Source: CAWCAW01 sp963714125
Lineage (GTDB): Bacteria; Actinomycetota; Acidimicrobiia; Acidimicrobiales; UBA8190
Direction of reading: 5' to 3'
DNA: 64,000 nt
NCBI GenBank assembly: GCA_963714125.1
Contig: OY970234.1
Span: 2,232,001 to 2,296,000, forward strand
Of this stretch, positions 52,364 to 59,319 are shown piece by piece. The notes below the pieces were generated by a model. The model was not told where the DNA came from. It did no database searches and was given only the letters and a program-made list of their open reading frames with translations. Every line of letters starts with the position of its first letter. The stretch's first letter is position 1. Both the position numbers and the translations under genes were made by a program.

Positions 52364-53839
52364 CTACTTGGTTGCGAACACACTCAGCTGATGCACTTCG
52401 AGCGTGCGGGCCAGCTCACGAATGTAGGACGGCGGTGCAAACGGATAAAGGTAGAAGTCAATTTCACCGTCTGTGGCCCGATCAACGTTCCGCAACACGC
52501 TAACCGACTTGGTGTCGTAAGCAGAGGCACCTCTTGCTCGTTGGAGTCCATACTCGATTCCGAATGGCACTTGGACCGCGATGAGCACAAGGACCAAGAT
52601 TCGAGCATATGGGAGTGCCACTCGACCAGACCACCCACCAACATCTCGAACGCGCCACCCACGGGCGCTCGCAGGTGGGGCCATGGCTGCGGTCGGCGAT
52701 TGGCGGCGACCCAGTAATGCCACGTAGATGCCGATCGGGATGAGGAGGTCAAAGGTCGTATATCTTGAGGCGCTCGCCCCCACGTAACCCGAAAACGCTC
52801 GGCCTTGTGTGACCAACGCCGCGAACAAAAGGCCGAAAAGGATCAGCGCAATGCCGACAGGGCCACTGCTTTTGTCCGTGGCTCGGAACCCGCCGATCAG
52901 CACTGTCCCCACCGCGAGCACCACGAGGGCCAGTCCGAAGAGCACCACCAGCATGTAGCCAAAGGTGTTCGGACCATACGTCGCAGGTTTGCCGACTACA
53001 TCGCCGATGAGGAACAGGAAGAACTTCACGGAGGCAAGGGGGTGATCTTGTACATAATGGGGAAAGGGGACGACGGAGAACGCAAAATTGTGAAAGTAGA
53101 AGACCGTCGTGGCAATGGCGGCTGCAATCCACACCCCGACCTGCGTCATAGTCCGGCGCCGGAAGTAAAGGAGAACCAAGCCGGATGGCCAAATGAGGAG
53201 GCCTTGGAGAGAAGAAAAGCTTCCCACCACGGCGACCACGATGGCGGCGCCCAACGCTAACCACGTAAGGGTGTCTCGGTCCAGGATCAGGAGCGTCGTT
53301 GCCAAAGCCAGCAGCACCATGTACCAGGCAATCTGGAACCCCCACAGTGTGTTCTGGGATTGCGCGACAGACAGAGCCAGCACTGCAATCGGACAGAAGT
53401 AAAGCCACGGAGTCGATGACGACCGTCGTTTGGTTGTCCAAACGATCAAGCCTGTCGCCGTCATCAGCATGATTGCACTCAGAGTGAGCTCCAGCCGAAT
53501 ATCGAAATGCGCGGTGCGCGCCAGGAGCAACACAATCATGTTGGGGAACAACATGCGGTTTTCGTTGTGCTGAGTCCACATGAGACCCCAATCGAAGAAG
53601 TGTCTATATGACTGCTTGATTAGGGCGACGTTGGACCACTGGTCTCCGATGATGGCATTGACACGAAAATCACTGAGAAACCGGAAGTAACCGATAATCG
53701 GGAGGCCGAATCCGATCACCGTGAGGATGTTCACGAGTCTCCGCGGCAAGTAGTCAACGATGCGCCGTGGAGACGACGTGGGCGTCCGAGTGTGGAGACC
53801 TCGCTCATCTGTCAGGAGGTCAGTTCGTGTCGCCGTCAC
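52364..53839 (-). CDS. Multi-TM membrane protein, GT-C glycosyltransferase-like
   Basis: 491 residues with about ten helices. It begins with a basic tail and 'FGLPIIGYFRFLSDFRVNAIIGDQWSNVALIKQSY', in which a first extracytoplasmic loop has an acidic Asp (GDQW), as in GT-C-fold glycosyltransferases such as ArnT-like proteins. No family name can be assigned firmly. GC content is lower than that of the upstream genes. The start is GTG at 53839. It may belong to a surface-polysaccharide locus with the 57454-58968 gene, now separated by an IS607 element. Confidence 0.7.
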   Translation of the reverse strand: MTATRTDLLTDERGLHTRTPTSSPRRIVDYLPRRLVNILTVIGFGLPIIGYFRFLSDFRVNAIIGDQWSNVALIKQSYRHFFDWGLMWTQHNENRMLFPNMIVLLLARTAHFDIRLELTLSAIMLMTATGLIVWTTKRRSSSTPWLYFCPIAVLALSVAQSQNTLWGFQIAWYMVLLALATTLLILDRDTLTWLALGAAIVVAVVGSFSSLQGLLIWPSGLVLLYFRRRTMTQVGVWIAAAIATTVFYFHNFAFSVVPFPHYVQDHPLASVKFFLFLIGDVVGKPATYGPNTFGYMLVVLFGLALVVLAVGTVLIGGFRATDKSSGPVGIALILFGLLFAALVTQGRAFSGYVGASASRYTTFDLLIPIGIYVALLGRRQSPTAAMAPPASARGWRVRDVGGWSGRVALPYARILVLVLIAVQVPFGIEYGLQRARGASAYDTKSVSVLRNVDRATDGEIDFYLYPFAPPSYIRELARTLEVHQLSVFATK

Positions 53840-54181
53840 GCCTCTCCTCGAATACGTCAGGCTGAAATCAAATCCGAAGTCAACCGAATGTTCCCCTGGT
53901 GCCGCGGTCCTAGGACCACAGAGGTTGGAACCCCCCAGCCGATCCGCTGCCGCCTTCCCCGTTCTGACCTACCCGTGGACGCCGTTGCGCCTTCGACGGA
54001 GTTCCGTATCCGGCGTCCCTGGCTCAATCGTATCGGCACCAGGGGTTGACGTCCACAGGTGTGGCCGTCGGTACACGGGCGACCGGGCGGTTCGATCAAC
54101 CGGCCCGGCCGCACTAGGGGCAGGGAACAGCTCTCGGTCTAGCCATCATTAGCTGTTACAGGTGACCTTTAGAATTTGATC
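53840..54181. other. Region containing the probable left end of the IS607 element
   Basis: About 340 bp without a recognisable gene. It holds the promoter of the divergent GT-C-like gene and a 10-bp hairpin with one bulge at 54083-54108 (CCGGGC-GGTT/AACCGGCCCGG) about 75 bp before tnpA. The left boundary of the element should lie between the hairpin and tnpA or slightly upstream. IS607 elements have no terminal inverted repeats, so I cannot fix it. Confidence 0.4.
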
Positions 54182-54763
54182 GTGAACCTGGCCGAGTGGG
54201 CAGAAGAAGTCGGTATCAGTAGAGGAACCGCCTACCGTTGGTTCCGTCTCGGGGTTTTGCCCGTCTCCGCCCACCGCGTTGATGGCGGGCGGCTGATTCT
54301 CGTTGATGCTTCCCCGATGAAGTCGTCTTCCGGCCGAACCGTCTGCTACGCACGGGTCTCGTCACACGATCAAAAAGGCGACCTCGACCGCCAGGTTGCC
54401 CGCATTACTACCTGGGCGACCACCAACCACCTGAGCATCGACGAGGTGGTAACCGAGGTTGGGTCCGCAATGAATGGAAAGCGCCGGAAGTTCATGGCCG
54501 CTTTGGCAGACGAGAACGTTCGCACGATTGTCGTTGAGCACCGGGACCGCCTGGCCCGATTCGGCGTCGAATACCTAGAGGCGGTGCTGTCTGCTCAAGG
54601 GAGATCAATCGTCGTGGTCGACAACACCGAGGTCGAAGACGATCTGGTCCGAGATATCACCGAAGTTCTGACGTCGTTCTGTGCACGCCTCTATGGGCGC
54701 CGGGGAGCGAGGAACCGCGCCGTGCGGGCACTCGTGGCGACCAAGGATGGACAGGCCGCCTGA
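54182..54763 (+). CDS. tnpA: IS607 TnpA serine-recombinase transposase
   Basis: About 193 residues. The N-terminal MerR-like HTH (VNLAEWAEEVGISRGTAYRW) recognises the element ends. The serine resolvase domain follows: catalytic S60 in CYARVSSHDQ, 'GDLDRQVARITTWA', then 'EHRDRLARFGVEYLEAVL' with the conserved Arg pair. It lacks the C-terminal HTH of classic resolvases, as in other IS607 enzymes. GTG at 54182 fits the family start better than the TTG six bases upstream. Its stop overlaps tnpB (TGATG). Confidence 0.92.
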   Translation: MNLAEWAEEVGISRGTAYRWFRLGVLPVSAHRVDGGRLILVDASPMKSSSGRTVCYARVSSHDQKGDLDRQVARITTWATTNHLSIDEVVTEVGSAMNGKRRKFMAALADENVRTIVVEHRDRLARFGVEYLEAVLSAQGRSIVVVDNTEVEDDLVRDITEVLTSFCARLYGRRGARNRAVRALVATKDGQAA

Positions 54764-56172
54764 TGCTGGTCAACCAGGCATTCAAGTTCGAGCTTGACCC
54801 ATCCAATGTCACCCGCTCGAAGCTCTCCTCTCACTGTGGGGCGAGCCGGCGTTCCTACAACTGGGGCCTTGCGTTGGTTCGCACCCACTCCGCAGATCGC
54901 CAGAAAGTTCGCCAAGCCTGTTATGCCGAGCTGCTCACCGATGAACAGACAGACGAGATCCTGAAGTCCTACCCCGTGCCGTGGACCCTCCCCGCTCTAC
55001 GCAAAGAGTGGAACCGGCAAAAGCACGAGGTCGCCCCCTGGTGGGCTGAGAACTCGAAAGAGGCATACAGCTCCGGCTTCGATGCTCTGGAGCGGGCGCT
55101 GAAGGGTTACTTCAACACCCGCAGCGGGCAGTGGGGTGGCGAACGTGGCTTTCCCCGGTTCAAGAAAAGGTCTGCTTCTAAGAGCTGTCGGTTCACGACC
55201 GGGGTCATCAAGATCAAAGACACCCACCACATTCAGCTTCCGAGGATCGGTGTCATCCGCACCAAGGAGGAGACCACCGCACTGCTCACCCGGCTCAGCA
55301 CAGGTGATGCCCGCATCCTGTCGGCGACCATCTCCGAGACCGCCGGCCGGTGGTTTGTCTCCTACGGTTGCGAGGTCTCGCGCAAGGATCTTCCCGCCAA
55401 ACACCCGTTGGAAGTGGTGGGGGTCGACCTCGGTGTCAAAACCCTGGCCACGCTCTCGACCGGGGCGGTAATCGAGAGCCCGAAGCCGCTCAACCGCTAC
55501 ACCAGAAAGATGAGTCGACTCCAGCGGGAAATGTCTCGTCGCCATCGTGGTTCTGGGCGTCATAAGCGCACCTGTCGCAAAGTCGCCCGTGTCCACCAGC
55601 AAGTGGCCAACGCCCGCAAGGACGCCACCCACAAGCTCACGACCGCTCTCACCTCGACCTACGGCACCGTCGTCATTGAAGACCTGAACGTGGTGGGCAT
55701 GACCGCCAAGCCGAAGCCTGTCCAACGTCCCGACGGCTCCTACGCCCAGAACGGGCGCCGGAGAAAGGCTGGCCTCAACCGGGCCATCGCCGACGCATCC
55801 TTTGGTGAGATCCGTCGCCAGATCGAATACAAAGCCAAGTGGAGAGGTGGACAGGTCATCGTCGTCGACCGGTTCTACCCTTCATCGAAGACCTGCTCGT
55901 CTTGCGGAGCTGCGAAAGCCAAGCTCTCCCTGGCCGAGCGAACATATAGCTGCGACGCCTGCGGTCTGGTCATCGACCGAGACCTCAACGCAGCACTGAA
56001 CCTCGCCGCCTACGGGCGGCAGGTGGTCGCCGGGAGTGGCCCGGAGACTGGAAACGCGCGTGGAGGAGAACACCCCCGTCGAAGGTTGACGAAGTCTCCT
56101 GTGAAGCGTGAAGACGGCACCGGTCAACCGGGTAAGACCGCCACTGCTCTCTCGCAAGGGAGAGCTGCATGA
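54763..56172 (+). CDS. tnpB: TnpB RNA-guided nuclease (IS607 type)
   Basis: 469 residues. The RuvC-like triad is intact: D222 (VVGVDLGVKTLA), E306 (VVIEDLNVVGM) and D405 (CGLVIDRDLNAALN). A zinc finger with CSSCG and CDACG motifs lies between the last two. The N terminus is the usual WED/REC-like part ('FKFELDPSNVTRSKLSSHCGASRRSYNWGL'). The extra C-terminal tail of about 50 residues is basic. TnpB cuts DNA with a guide RNA made from the element's 3' end, promoting element retention. All catalytic residues are present, so it is likely functional. Confidence 0.93.
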   Translation: MLVNQAFKFELDPSNVTRSKLSSHCGASRRSYNWGLALVRTHSADRQKVRQACYAELLTDEQTDEILKSYPVPWTLPALRKEWNRQKHEVAPWWAENSKEAYSSGFDALERALKGYFNTRSGQWGGERGFPRFKKRSASKSCRFTTGVIKIKDTHHIQLPRIGVIRTKEETTALLTRLSTGDARILSATISETAGRWFVSYGCEVSRKDLPAKHPLEVVGVDLGVKTLATLSTGAVIESPKPLNRYTRKMSRLQREMSRRHRGSGRHKRTCRKVARVHQQVANARKDATHKLTTALTSTYGTVVIEDLNVVGMTAKPKPVQRPDGSYAQNGRRRKAGLNRAIADASFGEIRRQIEYKAKWRGGQVIVVDRFYPSSKTCSSCGAAKAKLSLAERTYSCDACGLVIDRDLNAALNLAAYGRQVVAGSGPETGNARGGEHPRRRLTKSPVKREDGTGQPGKTATALSQGRAA

Positions 56173-56197
56173 GTGGTGCTTATGACCACTCAGATGC
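56170..56197 (+). ncRNA. Probable omegaRNA 3' hairpin at the IS607 right end
   Basis: TGAGTGG (56170-56176) pairs with CCACTCA (56186-56192), and flanking GCA/TGC can extend the stem across a 2-nt bulge. It overlaps the tnpB stop codon and is followed by AAC-GG. In TnpB elements the guide scaffold overlaps the tnpB 3' end and finishes at the element's right end, with the guide taken from flanking DNA. Only the terminal hairpin can be delimited; the scaffold probably begins about 100-150 bases upstream. Confidence 0.55.
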
Positions 56198-56202
56198 AAC
56201 GG

Positions 56203-56509
56203 CATGGCACCCTGCGGACGGCCTGCAGCAACGACGGGACGCCCGGCGAAGCGACACGGGGTTCACGCCGGCATGTGGGGGCCGACGCTTTGCCTCAACC
56301 CTTAATCCCACACACGTCGCATCCTGGAACTAAGGCGGTCCGGGCAAGGTGGTGTCGACGTTGCGGACTGGTCCATTTGGTCACGCCCGGACGTAGCACG
56401 GCGAACGTTGAGCGCTCCTACTCCGTCCCCATCGGTCGCGATCGGAACAAGCGCGGGGGCGTTGAGTTTCGTCGGGGTGAGGACGATTCACGGGGTTAGG
56501 CTTGGCGGG
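56203..56509. other. Flanking region after the IS607 element, no intact gene
   Basis: About 300 bp between the element end and the methyltransferase. One reading frame contains a CRRCGLVH zinc-ribbon-like stretch near 56360-56385 inside an otherwise nondescript sequence. It may be a fragment of a gene interrupted by the insertion. The sequence just before 56510 includes the methyltransferase ribosome binding site region (GGCGGG). Nothing else is supported. Confidence 0.4.
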
Positions 56510-57247
56510 ATGGCTGACGATGTTGTGGCTAGTCAGATTGCCTATTACCGGGCTCACGCCCCTAAGTACGACGACTGGTGGCTTTGCCGTGGGCGCCATG
56601 ATCTCGGCCCGGAGCGTCGCAACGGCTGGAACGATGAAATCGATGTCCTCCGCCAAAAGCTAACGGCCTTGGCTCCGCTGGGCCATGTGCTCGAGTTCGC
56701 TGGAGGGACGGGGAACTGGACGCGGGAACTGGTTTCTTTGGCCGAGTCGGTAACCGTCGTGGACGCCTCACCTGAGGCGGTGGATATCGCTCGCACAAAG
56801 GTTTCCGGAGACGTTCAGTGGCAGCTGACCGATATTTTCGAGTTTCGTCCTGAGCACGCGTATGACGTGGTGTTCTTCAGTTTTTGGCTGTCGCATGTCC
56901 CCATCGATCGTTTTACGGCCTTTTGGGAGCTGGTGGGTACGTGCGTCAGGCCTGGCGGTCGGGTCATCTTCATGGATAACTCCCACCCTGAGAGGTCGGC
57001 CCAGATCGCACCCCAGTTCTACGGGGAGGAATGGTCGATTGAGGGCAGAGAGGTGCGCGGCATCGACAGCGTGACGGACGTGGATACCGGGATCGCTCGA
57101 CGGACGGCCGCTGATGGCAAGTCGTACGAACTGATCAAGGTCTGGTGGGAGCCCAACCGGCTCCGAGAGCGGCTAGCCGAGCTTGGTTGGGACATTGATG
57201 TAACGACCACGGGATGGGCCTTTATTTTCGGCTCCGGATCCCGATAG
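56510..57247 (+). CDS. Class I SAM-dependent methyltransferase
   Basis: 245 residues from the ATG at 56510. It has motif I VLEFAGGTGNW, motif II-like 'VTVVDASPEAVDIA', and a post-motif strand 'DVVFFSFWLSHVP' followed by 'GGRVIFMDNSH'. This is a Rossmann-fold methyltransferase; the substrate is unknown. The family is close to small-molecule or lipid methyltransferases. The region ('WWLCRGRHDLGPERRN') before motif I is a typical N-terminal cap. It is next to a variable region, so it may modify a surface glycan or secondary metabolite. Confidence 0.88.
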   Translation: MADDVVASQIAYYRAHAPKYDDWWLCRGRHDLGPERRNGWNDEIDVLRQKLTALAPLGHVLEFAGGTGNWTRELVSLAESVTVVDASPEAVDIARTKVSGDVQWQLTDIFEFRPEHAYDVVFFSFWLSHVPIDRFTAFWELVGTCVRPGGRVIFMDNSHPERSAQIAPQFYGEEWSIEGREVRGIDSVTDVDTGIARRTAADGKSYELIKVWWEPNRLRERLAELGWDIDVTTTGWAFIFGSGSR

Positions 57248-57453
57248 GTGACTGCGATTCGTTCTGACAGGTTTCTTCATCTCCATCGGCTACTACCGCC
57301 TCGTCAATGACGACATTCGAACCCGCGGTTACTTCTCGGCACCGTCCTTTTGCTCGGCGGGTTGGTCCTGAAGATCTTCGTGCACGATTACTCGCTGTAG
57401 GCCGACGGAGGAATGGATAAGCCTTCGCCGAAGAATCACGTCTCGGCACAAGT

Positions 57454-58968
57454 TCAGAGCCCCCCAAGCGGAATCAGAAAGCGGACGAGAACATAAACGT
57501 CGACTGCCAGGAGGATGGTCGGCCACATCATCAGACCAATCGGCTCAAGCTGAATCTTTATTCGAGTAAGGCGGGTAGCCCCAACCACCATGACCGCAGC
57601 AATAGGAGCTAGGGCGACGTAGCTAAGTCGCGCATCGCTGTACCCCACAGATTTGATGATAAGCACCACCGAAGTGATGCCAGCTCCGATGCATCCGAGA
57701 AGGGCGAGAGCCGCACCCCTTTGAGATGACCAAGTTGATGCCCTCCGATTCGCGAGGATTGTCCAGGCACCCGCAACCAATGCTACGAGGGCGAGGACTC
57801 CTAGTGCATCATTCATCCACGCAGGTAATTCGAGGTTGGGCTGGAGATACCACATGCTCGCTCGAAAGGTGGCCGGAATCTCGTTGGTAAAGATGCTCAG
57901 TCTCCATGGCACAGGGTGAAGGAGGTTGAGCGTCAGGCCCCGTAGATACTGCTCGCTCACCTTGGTGGCGAGAACCTGCCCATACAGACGATTGTTCCGG
58001 ATAAACCACCATCCCGACATTGCCGTGAACGCCACGACGGCGATGCCACCGTCCAGCACGATCCCCCATTCGACCTTCAGTCCGGACAATCGATCTCGTG
58101 TGGGCCGGGGCAATCTCGCGGTTGCATGCAGGGCGGGATCATTGGACCGAAGCAGAGTGTCCCCCGGTTCAGGCACGACGGCATTCGGATGGTTGCGTAA
58201 ACGCGATCTGCTAACCGCTGGCGTCATAGCAAGAATGATTAACACTGCAGCTACGGGCAGACTGCTGAACTTTGTAATGGCTGCAGCCCCAAGTACAAGT
58301 CCCATCGAGGTGATATACAGCCTTCGCCGACCGACACGTGCCGATACGCGGGCTCGTTCCGAGAGAAGAAAGAGCAATAAGCCCAAGGCACACAGTGGAA
58401 CGACGAGCGCATCATTTGTCACCGCTGATGAAATTACGAGTTCTCTCGGTAAAAGGGCAACGAAGAGACCAACAGATAGCGCGCCTGCTTCGTTCATCCC
58501 GAAGACCTTGGCAACGCCATAGCTCAAGAGAACAGTGCCAAGGCCCATCAGGACCGATAGGAGCCGCAGCCACCGGAGATAGATGGCATCCCGGTGTTCT
58601 GCGGGCGTGTAGTTGTGTCCCAGTGGTAGTGCGTCGGTGGCGCTGTGGAGAGACGTGGGCAGGCTTATGACCTGAGGTGAAAAGGCGGGAATCTCAAGGA
58701 GATGCTGCCACTGGGCAACCAACAAATAGTAGAGCGGCGGCTGATGTGACTCCCAACCATTGGCGGCACTGATGTGGGGAATGGCGTGATGGCGAACGAT
58801 GTACTCGACGTATTGTGTATGCGCCTGCTCGTCATCTGCCTCCCACGCCCGAGTCAATATGCCAAAAGGGATAGCCAAGGCAAGGTAGGTAACAACAAGG
58901 ATACAAATGCACCAACGCTTGGTGAGTGCTGGGCAATGTCTCCGCTCGTCGGAAGTCCGCCTTGTCAT
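57454..58968 (-). CDS. DUF2142/GT-C-like membrane glycosyltransferase
   Basis: 504 residues with about eleven helices. The N-terminal 'AWEADDEQAHTQYVEYIVRHHAIP' has the acidic, His-containing loop of DUF2142/GT39-like proteins. The later segment 'WWFIRNNRLYGQVLATKV' is also typical. Such proteins use polyprenyl-phosphate sugars to glycosylate surface molecules. GC content is lower than the window average. It sits near the other GT-C-like gene at 52364 and the IS607 insertion, which suggests a transferred polysaccharide locus. Start ATG 58968. Confidence 0.78.
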   Translation of the reverse strand: MTRRTSDERRHCPALTKRWCICILVVTYLALAIPFGILTRAWEADDEQAHTQYVEYIVRHHAIPHISAANGWESHQPPLYYLLVAQWQHLLEIPAFSPQVISLPTSLHSATDALPLGHNYTPAEHRDAIYLRWLRLLSVLMGLGTVLLSYGVAKVFGMNEAGALSVGLFVALLPRELVISSAVTNDALVVPLCALGLLLFLLSERARVSARVGRRRLYITSMGLVLGAAAITKFSSLPVAAVLIILAMTPAVSRSRLRNHPNAVVPEPGDTLLRSNDPALHATARLPRPTRDRLSGLKVEWGIVLDGGIAVVAFTAMSGWWFIRNNRLYGQVLATKVSEQYLRGLTLNLLHPVPWRLSIFTNEIPATFRASMWYLQPNLELPAWMNDALGVLALVALVAGAWTILANRRASTWSSQRGAALALLGCIGAGITSVVLIIKSVGYSDARLSYVALAPIAAVMVVGATRLTRIKIQLEPIGLMMWPTILLAVDVYVLVRFLIPLGGL

Positions 58969-58994
58969 CCTGAAAAGCCTCTCACAACCCAGGT

Positions 58995-59192
58995 GTGTGT
59001 AAATCAGCCGGACTGAAACGCCTCCTTAAGCGTTCCCACCATAAGGCCAAGCAAGCCACGTTCTGGGCGACCATCGATCGCGATGGGGCCGGGGCCGTGT
59101 ATTGGGACGGATCGTTGCGGCGACCTCGAACGACCTTGCAGACATGTTCCTCACGCGAACAACCACGAACGAAAGAAGGTGACACCTCGTGA
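58995..59192 (+). CDS. 65-residue hypothetical protein preceding recombinase remnant
   Basis: A basic N terminus ('GLKRLLKRSHHKAKQ') leads to a compact segment 'WATIDRDGAGAVYWDGSLRRP' and a hydrophilic tail. The stop TGA overlaps the GTG of the following recombinase fragment (GTGA), the pattern of translational coupling, so it probably belonged to an integrase operon. No family recognised. Confidence 0.45.
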   Translation: MCKSAGLKRLLKRSHHKAKQATFWATIDRDGAGAVYWDGSLRRPRTTLQTCSSREQPRTKEGDTS

Positions 59193-59236
59193 TTAGGTGC
59201 GCGGCTTACGGCCGCGTCTCGACCGAGGATGATTAG
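59189..59236 (+). pseudogene. N-terminal remnant of a serine recombinase
   Basis: From GTG at 59189 the peptide reads VIRCAAYGRVSTEDD and then meets TAG. 'AxYxRVSTED' with the catalytic Ser is the start of serine recombinases and integrases. No continuation is found in any frame over the next few hundred bases. A ribosome binding site AAGGTGA precedes the GTG. It is a leftover of a lost mobile element or prophage. Confidence 0.55.
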
Positions 59237-59319
59237 GATGCACAAAGCGCGAAGCTAATGGCAGCTCTCGCTATCGGAGTCCCATCGAACGTGAGTGATT
59301 CGGGATCACGGGATGGGGA

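Larger units (their letters stand above)
54083..56202 (+). mobile_element. IS607-family insertion sequence (limits approximate)
   Basis: A complete-looking element with a MerR/HTH-serine resolvase transposase (tnpA) and a TnpB nuclease in the overlapping order typical of IS607. IS607 inserts at GG dinucleotides with no target duplication. A plausible right end is the AAC before GG at 56201-56202, just after the hairpin at 56170-56197. The left end is uncertain (see the hairpin at 54083). The frames are intact, so the element may be active. Confidence 0.7.

Noticed and set aside
54083..54108. Possible tRNA T-arm (GGTTCGAT)
   Set aside because: The flanking bases do not form acceptor, D or anticodon arms, and the sequence is better explained as a hairpin.
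57311..57410. Short hydrophobic forward frame before 57454
   Set aside because: About 27 codons resembling the end of a membrane protein but with a stop just upstream and no start. Too little to call a gene or a defined pseudogene.
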